A stretch of 49,961 nucleotides of DNA, taken from contig BFEA01000184.1 of assembly GCA_003427395.1 (NCBI GenBank), positions 883,208 through 933,168 on the forward strand, written 5' to 3'. The stretch comes from Chara braunii (Eukaryota; Streptophyta; Charophyceae; Charales; Characeae). A program made the position numbers and the translations under genes. Each line of letters opens with the position of its first letter. The first letter of the stretch is position 1. The notes beneath the pieces are model-generated. The model searched no databases. It saw nothing but the letters and a program-made list of their open reading frames with translations, and was not told where the DNA came from. Positions 39,558 through 49,961 of the stretch are shown here, one piece after another.

Positions 39558-42329
39558 ACAGACACCTACTCAAACACTCCTCATCACACCACAACAACAC
39601 ACTTCCCCCAATGCACAGCCTCAGGGGGGAAAAGCCCCGTCGGCCGGCCATCCAGACACCACCCCCTGGAATGCCAGTCAGACTTCTAACCCCCCATCCT
39701 ACAGAGATACCCTGAAGGCTACACAGTCCATTAGGCTGTCCCACTCGGGCCCTCCCCCGACGCAGCTATGGTCAGCTAAGCCCAATCCCCAGGGCAAAGA
39801 GACACAGCCTCAACCTGGGGTCGCGGCCCATTCACCGGCCCTCATGGCAGCCCTCACAACTCCAGGTTGTGAGTCAACAAATCAGCTTCTGACGTTGGAT
39901 CCAATTCACCCCCTTAGAGGGCACTTCATCTCCAAACTGCACGTCCAGCCAGAAAAAAAAATTCCAAGAGGAGAACGGCTTTATTTACCCCATCTCCCTC
40001 TTTTCAGCCCCGGCTACACACAGAGTGCGATGCAGTTCGCGTTCGCCAAAGAAGTCATGTCAATCCACACCAATGAAAAGTTGAAATGGGTGATATCGCA
40101 ATTAAGAGCGATCAAAATGTCGGACAAGGATGTACAAGACCACTTTTTAGTGGAGACGGCCGGAGCCTCCATGGTGACATTATTAGCACTCTACCCGGCT
40201 GACAGGGACAGACTGCTAAACCTCAAGCAACTGTCGTTCAGATCGACTACGGTCAGGGCCAAGCAATGGACACCACCTACCCCGTTGACAGCGGATGATA
40301 GGAGAGAATTGGTAATGAGGAATAACTTTTGGGTGGAATTTGATTCGCTCCCATCAACGTCCAAGGTGCCATTCTAGCAGATCTACAGGAACTGGCCCCG
40401 CTCAAAGGATATGTCCACGATCTCCCACAGTTTATGCCCAAAAGAGATGACTCTTTGTTGGTGGCGCTGGACTGGGATCACGACATACCCTTCCCATTGA
40501 ACGAAGAATGGACTTATGCATACCAGGGCAAGACGTACTCGGTCCCGCTGAGTCACACACAAGATCCATGGTGTTACGCATGCAGACTCAGAGGGCATTT
40601 GTGTACGGACGCCAGCTGTCCAAACTTGCCGAAGAATGCACTGACAGGTCTGATCTCCCCACACCGCACGATGGAAGGCATCTGGCAGTCCGAAGACCCC
40701 AAACTCAAGGGATGGCTTTTNAGGGAAGGNGAGAATCAGNAACCANGTTACTGGGTCTGGAAGGGAGAAGGGGCCCCGAAGATTGCCCCCATCAGCTCAG
40801 AGGTGCACACCCCGAAGCCAGCGTCCAGAAAAGGCTACCTGCCAGGGAAAGGCAGTGGCAAGAAACAACTCACAACAGGGCCCCACGCAAAGGATCCCAA
40901 AGCCCCTCACTCCGAGAAGGATGGGACCCCCCCACCTGCCCGTCCAACACAGCAAATGATAGCTAACAAAACACAATAGTTCGTCAGACGGCGAACGGGC
41001 CAGGAAACAAGCCACAAACCACTGGCGCCTCCCTCACCACTGACAACAAACAAAGGCCCTCCACCTGTTTTGGCTCAGCCCCCGGAGGGACCACAGGGAC
41101 AACCCCACAAGGAGCTGAAACAGATGACCACGCTGGCAACCCAAGGCAAACAGCCCGAACAGAACGAACCCAGCAGTGAGCCGGTGACACAACAAACACG
41201 CTGTGCACAGATGCAAACACAACAACCAAATAAACCACAGCCCCCCAACACCACGGATCAAGGGTTGGGGCCATACACAACACCAGGCCAGACAGCTAGG
41301 TCAGTAAACAACGACACTCCACCTGTTTTGACACAGCCCCCGGAGGGACCACAGGAACAACCCCACCAAGTGCTGAAACAGACGACCACGCTGGCAACCC
41401 AAGTGCCCCGCAGTGAGCCCATGACACAACAAACACACTGTGCATGGCCGCAAACACAACATCCGAACGAACCACATGCCCCCAACATCACGGATCTAGG
41501 GTCGGGGCCATTCACAACACTAGGCCTCTGTGAAATCGAAGTTGAGGAAAAACTGTCCCCTCAGACAGCTATAGCGACTGTCTCCTCCTCACAGGGACTG
41601 GAACAATCCTCGCAGACATCACGCATTCACAGCGCATCCGAGGTGGGAAGCCACTCGGGCACGAACAGCGGTCACCAACACCAACATGGGGGGAGATCTC
41701 CCCCGTCACTACAAGATCACATAGATGTCTCAACAGTGGTCCCGTCATCAGCAGGAATTGGGATACCGGTGGGGGTGATGACAGGTTACGTAGAATACTG
41801 GCTAGCCAAAATCAAGGAGGTGATGGCGCAGGGTGGCAATATGGCACCAGTGGAAAGAAGGAATCCACCAGACAAACACATCGCCAAACTGACAACAGAG
41901 ACACAACCACCAGCCATACTAACACTGCCTCGTTCCCAACAGGGAGAGGAGCCCCAGGTCAGACCCTTGCAGTCTGGCCCACCATCCAACGGTTCGAGCC
42001 AGGTGAGCCTCAAGAAACAGGCAAGACACCAGAAACAGGACAAATGGGAGAAGTGGGCAACCATTCAACAGGGCACGCAGGTCCCCCACACACTGACTTG
42101 CAGAGAGGCTGAAGTGGCCCAGCAACCAACGCCCCACCAAGCACCTGAATACATCACACCCCCTGAGTTACAGTTAAACTATCAAGGTGATGTCATACTG
42201 GAAAACAACAACGACCCGTACCAGACATACCCTGAGCCCCCCGCCCCACAGTCGGAGAACAACCAAGCGGCCCCAGACATACTGGCACAGCTCTTATCAG
42301 CTCCCCTAGTACCAGCCCGGGCTGTTTAA
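39558..42329 (+). pseudogene. LINE-3 ORF1: gag-like protein with zinc knuckle
   Basis: After the gap the frame runs to TAG 40375. A low-complexity Pro/Thr/Gln region is followed by a conserved-looking part (GYTQSAMQFAFAKEV, KWVISQLRAIKMSD, GASMVTLLALYPADRDRLL). The reading continues one frame over from about 40350 (NVQGAILADLQELAPLKGYV) after a single-base indel. It reaches a knuckle, WCYACRLRGHLCTDASCP (40569-40622), Cys/Cys/His with unusual spacing to the last Cys. An in-frame TAG at 40977 is followed by ~440 open codons, Gln/Pro/Thr-rich, with a repeated 86-codon block, ending at TAA 42327. Such ORFs package LINE RNA. Four unresolved bases (40721-40746). Confidence 0.7.
41061..41526 (+). 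repeat. In-phase 258-bp duplication in LINE-3 ORF1
   Basis: ccacctgttttg(g/a)c(t/a)cag begins at 41061 and 41319. Both copies continue through cccccggagggaccacagg, accacgctggcaacccaag and atgacacaacaaac-like words. The offset is 258 bp (86 codons). Copy 2 has an internal deletion in phase. Confidence 0.88.
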
Positions 42330-42797
42330 AAAAAAAAATAAAAAAAAAAAAAAAAAAAAAAACCCTTAAAATAATAAATAATTATAATAAAAGTAAAAAA
42401 AAAAGGTTTAGGAGGGTGCGTGGTATTCCAGTCAGTCACGATGGGCAAGTTGCAAATAGCCCACTCTTTACTTGTTTGCTGACTTTGTCTGCCGTCTCTC
42501 CCCTCTCTCCCTGTGCTCACCTTGCTCCCTATCAGTATCACCTCCCCTAATCTCAGGACCCCCTCAATTACCAGCAGTATGCCCCCCCCCACCAGTAGAT
42601 GCAGCGGCAGCAGAGGAGAGAGCCTACCTCACACGGGACGGGTGCTTCGTTAAGTCGTAAGGTCGTAAGGTGGTGCCCGCACCATCCTCCGTTCTAAGAC
42701 TTATGAAAACGAACAAAAGGACCCCTGGAAGAGGTCAGCTAGTACTCAGAATCACAATTGTCAAATTCACTTTGATGCTCTTCAAGGTGTGGGATCC
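42330..42797. other. A-rich junction and spacer, no gene
   Basis: Directly after the ORF1 stop comes an A-rich stretch to ~42403, then C/T-rich DNA without motifs. This separates LINE-3 ORF1 from its endonuclease and may be an inserted poly-A element. Confidence 0.4.
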
Positions 42798-42811
42798 AAG
42801 GTTATGTTTAT

Positions 42812-42856
<45 letters not shown>

Positions 42857-42913
42857 AAAGAATGGCCCATGCGATATCCCTCGATCCTGGCGGCGGTAAG
42901 GTTATGTTTATTC
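42798..42913 (-). mobile_element. Truncated type A SINE with 16-bp target duplication
   Basis: aaggttatgtttattc occurs at 42798-42813 and again at 42898-42913. The insert is T42 plus 42 bp of type A tail (gaaagaatggcccatgcgat...gatcctggcggcggt). Confidence 0.92.
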
Positions 42914-43447
42914 ATAATGCTGCCAAGGAAGGGGCCTCGATCTTCAACTTGAAGCCAGTAATCGAAGAAGAAAGTGTGTGACATGGCCTGCTGCAAATTG
43001 CGCAGGGGCGATGGTTATCTTCCTTGTATGATCGTTCCAATTTTGACGGATGTCCAGAAGGACGCTTGCGGCGAAGTGCTGATTTGCCGGAACATCAATT
43101 CTCCTGTTTTGGACAGAGGAGGAGCAAGCTCTGCTGGCAATGGCTCCTGAAACTGTCGCAGAATCATCCGACTGGGAATCCAAATGGGCCCCGGATATCC
43201 CCGCGTCCGCAAATAGTTCGGGAGCCTCGATAGACGCCTTCCCCCACCACCAGCATGTCACCTACCACAAGAAGATCACATGGTGTGTGAATGCTCAGAA
43301 CTGTAGGTGGACCCACATAGCAAATAGCCAATGGGCATGATCCCTCTCTGATCTGATCGGACCCGATGCGAATCCTCAATCTTTTCAAATCTGTGATGGA
43401 ATCACAGCAGCAGTATTAACCACAGTACAAATCGGCATGCCAGTGAA
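42914..43447. other. No gene recognised
   Basis: Both strands have ORFs of 65-105 codons over the same bases, none with a motif I recognise. Confidence 0.35.
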
Positions 43448-43499
43448 TTGTGGCTTTCTCTCCCGCCGGTTTTTGAATTTTGGGTCATCAAGATTTGTC

Positions 43500-43917
43500 G
43501 ATATTTTTACATGGATCAGGTACAACGCGTCGCTTCATGGAATGTCAAGGTTCTAGGACTTCATTCTCCAGCTGCTAAACATGAGGAGATATTTAGGCTA
43601 TTTAAAAAACATAAGGGGCAAGTACGTTGGAGTCACACCCAATGTTCAGAATAGGCAACTTTAAATTATGGGTCCTATGTCTGCAAGAAACCAAGCTAGA
43701 TGAAGTGAGACTTAGGAATCAGAGATCATTGTGGTGGAAGGGCCTCCAGCTTTGGGCTCCTGCTGTGGGCACTCGAGGGGGGGTAGCCCTGCTTTTTGCC
43801 CCACACTTTCAAGGAACAGTTCATGATGCATTTTGGGATTGTCAAGGAAGATGGGCCTGGGCTATTTTCACACTAGGGGGAAACAGTGGCGGATCGCCAC
43901 AGTATATGCAGCAATAA
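43500..43917 (+). pseudogene. LINE-3 APE-type endonuclease, frameshifted
   Basis: ATG at 43511 gives QRVASWNVKVLGLHSPAAKH and EEIFRLFKKHKG (the Asn motif and first helix). A frameshift near 43635 is followed by LWVLCLQETKLDEVRL (the Glu motif), then GTRGGVALLFAPHF and GRWAWAIFTLGG. The GDFN and SDH motifs are missing because the coding reading ends near 43917. Confidence 0.8.
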
Positions 43918-43989
43918 CGCACATAAGGAAATGGTTCAGGCGCTCTATTCCTGCCCGCTTTCCCTGCGTAAGGAATAGTATTCTTGCAA

Positions 43990-45050
43990 GGGAATTTCAT
44001 ACTGCATTGCAATGAGATATCTGGGATTGGACAGAACTCTCTGGTCACACTGAGGCCGCAGCAGGCTTGCAACGTCCAGGAGTGGGCGGCACTTCGTTTG
44101 GGCGAGGTGGCGTGCCTTCTCTCGCAGGAAGGACACGTGGGCAGCCGCGTGTCATCAGCCTGACAACTGGGGTAGTGTGTGGACTCGACAGTGACAACAT
44201 CATTATGGCGATGAGCCACATGTCATTAGCCTGCCAATCAGAGTAATGTGTGGGCTTGGTTGGCAGTGCCATAGAAGGAGAAAATTGTGTTGGCTTTGCC
44301 AGGAACACATAGTGGCAATTTCACAATTATACCAGGGGTGGGGAGAGAGGAAAGACGGGCATCAGCAGAAGCAGGATATTTTCCAAGCATACACGCCACC
44401 ACATCAGCAAGAGGTGTGCCAAGTGGGAGATTATTGGTTGACTGATCACGATGTTCGAAAGGCAGATGGGCGTACATGCCACGTCAGCAAGAGGAGTGCC
44501 AAGTGGCCAGATTAGTAACAAGCGAGTTGTTATCCATAATGTCATTGCAGCGCTGCTTGAAGGAAGAATCAGGAAAGGTAGTAAAGTCGTCATTCAGCCA
44601 AGTCAACATGGTCGTCATTCAGCCAAGTCAACATGGTCGTCATTCAGCCACGTCAACATGGTCGTCATTCAGCCAAGTCAACATGGTCGTCATTCAGCCA
44701 AGTCAACATGGTCGTCATTCAGCCAAGTCAACATTGGTTCGCTGGTAACGAGGTTCGAAGGGCAGACAGGAGAAAGGTGGCAAAGAAGGGTGTGGATAGA
44801 GGTGCCAGCGCTGCATCGTGATCTCATGAAGAAGAGAGTCTGGCATTGGTAGCACTAGATGGCAATGTCCTAGAAAAGAGGCAGAGAAGTAATGGTGATA
44901 AGGTGGGGAAAGGGCAATCGTGACAATGTGGTGACTACACGGTCAACAGTAGTTGGCAGACCACATTATTAGCACCTCCAGAATAGGGGCTGGCAAAGTA
45001 AAAGTATTGAGGGAATAAAATGAAGATGTGATGGAAAGAGTAGTAAGGAA
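43990..45050. repeat. Repeat-built block between LINE-3 endonuclease and RT
   Basis: Made of diverged direct repeats: gtgtcatcagcctgacaact / atgtcattagcctgccaatc (44146, 44219), catcagcaagaggtgtgcca / cgtcagcaagaggagtgcca (44402, 44482), acgatgttcgaaaggcagat / acgaggttcgaagggcagac (44449, 44748), plus the 25-bp array. No coding reading. It occupies the place of the LINE linker. Confidence 0.65.
44586..44735 (+). repeat. 25-bp minisatellite, six copies
   Basis: Six exact-length units (GTCGTCATTCAGCC + AGTCAACATG with small changes) start at 44586, 44611, 44636, 44661, 44686 and 44711. Unit 3 has an A-to-C change and unit 6 ends ATT. There are no unique spacers, so this is not CRISPR. Confidence 0.97.
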
Positions 45051-45379
45051 ACTCAGGGGGAGAAGGTTAATGGCATAGCCGGTCGGGCATTGTCGTAACC
45101 AGAGCAAGGTGTGTGGGAGAGGCCGATATTACCAGGAGCGCAAGAGGAAAGATGTATGTGCTGCGGCCTAAGGTCTCCAAATAGCTGAGTGATGACATTC
45201 CTTTCAACCACCTTTTTCTCACACCTCTTTCCCTTTTCGTTAATCCTCTTCTCTTCCCAGAATCCCCGTTGCCAGTCCATATTCGAATGTAAAGCATGAA
45301 CAATCACAAATATTCGTTCCTTACCCTACACGTGAATTTCACCTGTCAATATTTGAGGGTACACATTTTAGTATTCATA

Positions 45380-45735
45380 CAGAAATTTACGATACAAGAT
45401 AACGCTCTTTTAGTCAATGAAACTATAAAATATGCTAGACAAAGACGTGTTGAAGCAGCAATCTTGTTCATTGACTTTGAAAAAGCTTACGACCATGTTG
45501 ACTGAGCAGTGCTAGAAATGTGCCTACAAAAACTGAACTTCCGGCCAAACACGAGGAGCTGGGTCACAACCCTGCATGCCTCGGCAGTGACCAACATCAT
45601 GATAAACGCTATTAAACGGACACCTGTCCCCCCCCCCTTCCACTCCAACGATCCGTGTGTCAGCACGACCCGATGGCTCCGCTTCTTTTCGTAATGGTGA
45701 TAGAGGCCGTAGCAGCTGCAATAAGGGCGAACCAT
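45380..45735 (+). pseudogene. LINE-3 reverse transcriptase fragment
   Basis: FTIQDNALLVNETIKYARQR, then AAILFIDFEKAYDHVD (motif A) and a TGA, then VLEMCLQKLNFRPNTRSWVT. One frame over, PMAPLLFVMVIEAVAAAIRA (motif B region) runs to a T-run at 45734, where the copy stops. The YADD motif is absent. Confidence 0.82.
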
Positions 45736-46600
45736 TTTTTTTTAATTTTTTTTTTTTTAACCGGCAAAGGCTGATATTCCGAAAAATAAGAATGAGGCCG
45801 GGGTCCTCACAGTCTACCCGGATATGTAACTTGTCTGGGAGCCTTACCCAGTTTTGCTTTCAACGAGACCCAAAGGGACCCGGGATCCAAGAAAACCAAC
45901 CAAAGCTATCGTGAGCAAGATGACTGCCTCTTCAGCATTTTTTTCTATGTTTTTTTTTTTTTTTTTTTTTAAATAAAGCCCAGGGTGTTGCAGAGGCCAA
46001 GGACCAGACCCACGGTGATTGCTAGTAGCGGCAGCCAATGGTTGTCCTGACAGGATAGGCCACCTACCGAACTCATCCCCACGTTAATACTCCCAGCGCA
46101 CCCCCTGTCTCTACTATCCCACCTCAGTGTGACCAGCACTCAGGACCATCACCCTACCAGTATCGAGGGCAATTTGGACCAGACAGCAGTGACAAGCACC
46201 AAGGCTGGGCCAACCTCCCAGCCCTGATGGAAGCGGAAGCGGACGAACCTTGCCATACGGGAACTTCGGACGCCACGCTCATGCAATCTTCTACAGGTCC
46301 AATTCAGAGAGTCTACCCAGCAAGATTACCTAAGCAAGGCAGGCCAGCGCCCACAGACACATCTTAATATCCTTCCCCTAGCTTACCCAAGGCTAGGTGG
46401 AGCTCAGACTAGCCAGACCGGCTTCTAGTATCCCTACCCCTACCCTAGAGCTAAGCCATGCATGAGTAGACCCCGTCATATACCTGATAGACCCCCCCAG
46501 CCCAGTATTGTAATTTGTGTGTATGTGTGTATGTGTGTATGCGCAGAGGCTATGTATGTTTGTATGAGCCCATAGGGCCATGTGTTTTTGTATTTGTCGG
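45736..46600. other. No gene; two poly-T tracts
   Basis: T-runs at 45737-45758 and 45950-45970 may be tails of minus-strand insertions whose bodies I do not recognise. A short TGTG/TATG-rich tract lies at 46516-46540. Confidence 0.4.
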
Positions 46601-46608
46601 AAGGCTCG

Positions 46609-46734
46609 GTGTGCTTTGTGTACCTATATAGCGAGATGTATGTGCCCGGAGGCCAGATATGTGCAATCTATGTGTGCTTTGTGTAACTGTATAGCGAGAT
46701 GTATGTGCCCGAAGGCCAGATATGTGCAGTGCTA
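46609..46734 (+). repeat. 63-bp tandem duplication
   Basis: gtgtgctttgtgta begins at 46609 and 46672. Both copies continue through tagcgagatgtatgtgcccg and ggccagatatgtgca. Confidence 0.92.
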
Positions 46735-46802
46735 TGCAGAGGGAACCATGTGTTCGTTTGAAGAGATGACATGCCAAGCTGGACAAGAACCCCCCCCAAA
46801 GT

Positions 46803-46871
46803 CCCCAGTCAGACTCGAATCCGTGATCTATGACATGTGACCTGAAGACTCTACCATTTGAGCAACAATCG
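46803..46871 (-). other. tRNA-like sequence (minus strand)
   Basis: Read on minus: A-like ttgctcaaatggtagagtct and B-like cacggattcgagtctgac, 35 bp apart as in tRNAs. The T-arm and acceptor do not pair well, so it is a SINE head or pseudo-tRNA. Confidence 0.45.
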
Positions 46872-47103
46872 CAAACGACCCCTATGTGTGATATGCCAGA
46901 CTGGGGAGATCAACAGAACAATCACGAGCAACAGCCACAAGCAACCCACGCAGTATCAAGACCAGAAATACAACACTATGGACTACCCTTGGGTGGCAGT
47001 GTCTGTATATTAAGCTTACCGTGCGTCAGCCCAAGGGAATGTGTCTCCACCCGTGCGTCATTCTAACGCCCTGCCGGTGTCCATGCGCAAAGCTGCAATT
47101 GAG

Positions 47104-48309
47104 TTAGTTCCTCTTGAACGCCACATCTCCTTCCCCACTCGGCCATTTGATTTCCCCCAAATTCTCCCCTAAGGAATCCCCCAGGCAGTTAATCTGGAAT
47201 TTGTGCAGAATTTTCGTAACGTCTTGTTTTTGAATTTGTGACTTGAGTATGATTTTGGCTTTACACCATTGTGCTCTGATTTCCATCTGGACAAAATTTT
47301 GGATTATGTCAGAAACTTCCTGGCCATCAATTCTTACCCACTCCCAACACAGCACACACCTTCTGAACCATAAAGCCCAAAGTAATGCTTTCCTACCTAT
47401 ATGGAATAAACTGGTTTGGAATTCTGACATATTTTCCATCATTGGAGACCAATGTCCCAAAAGGAGTGCACGCCAGTCCCATGGCTGGTCCAGACCGGTG
47501 ATTTTATTCCAAATACAATCACATCTTCTCCATAGCAGTTTGGTCACCGGACATTGAAGAAATATGTGTTCTATAGTTTCTCTTATCTTTCTACATGGGA
47601 ACGCTGAAGTACAGTTGGGACACCATGGTAGAACTAAGTCTTTTTGTTCAAGCGCTGAATAATCAATTAGCCAATCATTAGTTGGTAAACACCTATGGAC
47701 TATTTGTCATTGTAGTGAAGCAAATTTTGTCAGTCCGTCCTTGAGGCTCTTACACCATTTAACAGGCTTGAGTCAGTCGAGGTGGATGTTAAGATGTATG
47801 GCCCATCTTTCCTTCAAAATGGTTATGACGTCTATTTTTGGATGAAGGATGTGGTATGAGGCTTTAGCTGTGAGAGGGTGCAATCTTTTAGGGTTACCTC
47901 TCCTATTAGTTTTCCATACCCATTCCAAAGGAACCAGCGGTAACTCAACAATTGACAATTCGGGGAGGAAGGTTTTCCAGCTTCTTGTTGTTGAAAAATA
48001 AAAAGCTCTAATACTATACATTGTAGAATCAGGGAAGAAAGCAACTTCATTTTGGTTCATTTGAGGGACTGAATGATTTTTACATACTCTGCATATGTTA
48101 ACTATTGCTCCTCCTTGATGGGTATCCAAAAATTGACCTATAATTGTATCTGCCCCGGGTTGAATAGTCTCAAACCAGTCTGCTTTTATAAAGTCCATAC
48201 CCTTTTTGAGAAGCAGAATCCATGCTATAGGGATATATGATATTATTTGGTCCAGATTGTTAGTCAATTTCCTAGCATATTTAATCTTTTTTTTTTCCAG
48301 TTCTTCCAT
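47104..48309 (-). pseudogene. LINE-2 ORF2 C-terminus with zf-RVT
   Basis: A 178-codon frame (48309-47773) is followed, after stops, by HRCLPTNDWLIDYSALEQ and WCPNCTSAFPC...RETIEHIFLQCP near 47660-47550. This is the zf-RVT zinc-binding pattern (CPxC, ETxxHxFxxC) found after RT in plant and algal L1-like elements. It is followed by LLWRRCDCIWNKITG and a helical end SLFHIGRKALLWALWFRR to 47104. The extreme end aligns with the 8632-8978 fragment. Confidence 0.8.
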
Positions 48310-48516
48310 TGATTTCCAACATTTGTTCCTTGAATCCCATAAGTCATTTATTACGAGTATACCTGCTTTAACCCAAGTTGACCATGGGGGTTGGGAACTA
48401 AGTTAAACTCTACCATTTGAATCTGATATCCACCTATTGTCAAAAATAGGCTGCCTGAGGACCTCTTCATATCTAGAAGGTGGAGATTTATTAGGGAGGG
48501 GAAGTTTGCGTCATGT

Positions 48517-48718
48517 TTTAACTTTGGGGTAACTACGGTGCAGTCACGAAAACAGTTTGAAAATGCACTTCACTCAATCCCCCGAACATAACACACACCC
48601 ACGTGACCCCACCGGGCCCGAGAGTTAGCTTGTATACATTCGACATTTTCAGGCCTTTTGCCTGAAGTGCATTTTCAAAATGAAACCTTGACTGTGTCGT
48701 AGTTTTCTCTTTAACTTT
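48517..48718. mobile_element. Mutator-like MITE (184 bp) with 9-bp target duplication
   Basis: tttaacttt at 48517-48525 and 48710-48718 flanks an element starting ggggtaactacggtgcagtc and ending gactgtgtcgtagttttctc. Inverted termini are ~45 bp and include gaaaatgcacttc / gaagtgcattttc. Nine-bp duplications with long termini are typical of Mutator-like elements. No ORF. It interrupts LINE-2, so it arrived later. Confidence 0.9.
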
Positions 48719-49795
48719 TCAGCCAGTCAGACCAGAAGTTATATAGTACTAAGTCTTTTATGACTGCTCCTTTTGCCCCCACCCTTCTTAAATATGCACT
48801 TTGTCTTGGTATGGTCCAATAACTCCACCCAAGTGAGGGGATGAATATGTTGAAGAGTGAGAGGGGTCAATCTTCGGATCTGCTCCAGTCCCAAGGGTTG
48901 TCATGGAAGGTTTATTCCCAATATAATTTTTTAATACATTGAAGTCTCAATGGTTAGCATTGGAGAAGCGGATTCAATAATCCAATACTTCCTTGAGCTT
49001 TCGGCTGGACAAGAGTATCCCAAGCAACTCTAGGGATGACATTTTTGGTGTCAAGTTGTTTTTTGAGGTCTTTTGCTGTTTTTTTTTTCAAGGGACCATA
49101 ATGAAAATTTATACCACGTGGATGCAAGGACCACATTATTTAGGATGAGAGTTCTACCAAAAAGAGATTTGTGTCGGTTCCGCCATTTCTTCATTTGTTT
49201 CAATGTTGATGTTAAAATTCAAACATTATTAGTATTAGGTTTCCCTTATGTTGTGATTATGATATCCAGAACTCTGATTGATGCCTCCTAGGGGAGTCAT
49301 TTGACTCTTGGAATTTCAGGTGGCTTGTCCCCTTGGGAATGTATCCACCAACCCGGCGTTTTATTACCCCAGTTAACGATCATGTCAGACAGTAATAAAC
49401 ATTTATCCATAAGTGTCTTAATTTCTTTCATATTCTGAGGGGATGTCTCAATCATAATCGTTAAGTCATCAGCACACATGGAACAACTTGAAATTGTTTC
49501 TTCTGGGATTCATGTTATGTGGATTCTCTTGAGATGAGGATCGGTTCTGAGATTTGTTCCCATATCTTTCATGACGATTACGAATGAAAAAAGAGTCAGT
49601 GGGTCGCCCTGCCTCACCGATCTTTGCAGACGAATCTCGGGTGAGATCAACCCACTGACTTGCATTCTAGTGGTAGCATTAGAGTGCAGAATGTGTACCC
49701 ACCGTCTAATGATTGGTCCAAAGTTTAACTTTTCCAAGTATGCATCTAGGAATCTCCAATCAATGTGATCATATGTTTTTTCAAAATCAATAAAC

Positions 49796-49961
49796 TATGT
49801 GTTCATTCAACGTGCAACGAAAAAGTTTCAACTCCGTTGTACCCGTTGAATAGGCCTTCGGCCCCAGTTGGATCCTTGTTGAATAGTACAACGGGCCCTC
49901 CCCGTTGAATACTGTTCAATGGGGAGGGCGCATCGAGCCTTGGACACGTCGCTGAGTGCGC
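49796..49961. mobile_element. Start of a foldback element at the window edge
   Basis: LINE-2 coding stops abruptly. The new sequence repeats gttgaata and gttgtac/gtacaac words and contains a 14-bp stem hairpin at 49896-49928 (ccctccccgttgaa against ttcaatggggaggg). The end lies outside the window. Confidence 0.5.

Larger units (their letters stand above)
47104..49795 (-). mobile_element. LINE-2: RT to C-terminus, 5'-truncated, inactive (minus strand)
   Basis: From 49795 downward on minus: FIDFEKTYDHIDWRFLDAY (motif A), EKLNFGPIIRRWVHILHSNA, SVRQGDPLTLFSFVIVM (motif B), CADDLTIMI (49470, catalytic YADD equivalent), WGNKTPGWWIHSQG, SLFGRTLILNNVVLASTWYK, RVAWDTLVQPKAQGSIGLLN, a MITE at 48526-48709, RKLPLPNK...IFDNRWISDS, then the C-terminal region. 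Several stops and frameshifts. Endonuclease and ORF1 are missing: reading stops at 49795 where a foldback sequence begins. Confidence 0.85.

Noticed and set aside
41258-42140. Cys/Trp-rich minus ORFs
   Set aside because: Shadows of the Gln/Pro/Thr-rich LINE-3 ORF1 on the opposite strand.
44586-44735. CRISPR-like array
   Set aside because: Units follow each other without unique spacers, and the context is a eukaryotic retroelement.

Overview
The window looks like repeat-dominated eukaryotic nuclear DNA. I found no intact host gene that I can name, no rRNA, no convincing functional tRNA and no prokaryotic gene organisation. The evidence is decayed non-LTR retrotransposons with APE-type endonuclease, reverse transcriptase and a plant-style zf-RVT tail, the chromodomain end of a Ty3/gypsy element, several SINE families with poly-A tails, MITE-like DNA transposons with TTAA or 9-bp target duplications, long (GA)n tracts and three assembly gaps. 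The LINE type plus the chromodomain element suggest a streptophyte alga or plant with a large genome. The species cannot be fixed from the sequence.

Layout. 1-2.2 kb: Ty3/gypsy chromodomain end, its 3' flank, and a LINE RT fragment cut by a SINE. 2.5-4.6 kb: a dense SINE cluster on both strands. 5.9-8.4 kb: a large repeat with a 400-bp tandem duplication; a partial inverted relative lies at 30.8-32.6 kb. 8.5-10.4 kb: SINE, LINE 3' fragment, tRNA-like modules and repeated hairpins. 11.15-11.6 kb: LINE fragment (minus strand). 13-16 kb: uncharacterised membrane-like ORFs, microsatellites and a gap. 16.2-17.2 kb: broken unidentified coding segment. 18-20 kb: SINEs carrying small TTAA elements. 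20.5-26.9 kb: nearly complete but dead LINE (LINE-1 here), with a 710-bp TTAA element in its first ORF and a second insertion before the RT. 28-29.3 kb: (GA)n cluster. 29.5-34.6 kb: SINEs and shared repeat modules. 35-38.7 kb: foldback elements and a complex tandem array. 39-45.7 kb: a second LINE (LINE-3) with a long gag-like ORF, a damaged endonuclease and an RT remnant. 47.1-49.8 kb: a third LINE (LINE-2, minus strand) carrying a small Mutator-like element.

How the parts relate. LINEs normally supply the copying machinery for poly-A SINEs, and three SINE insertions here keep matching 14-16 bp target duplications expected of that process. At least three SINE types with different heads and tails share one ~50-bp core containing a hairpin. 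Stem changes in several copies are compensated on the other side, which makes this core the most interesting candidate for an undescribed module. The DNA elements are nonautonomous; no transposase was recognised.
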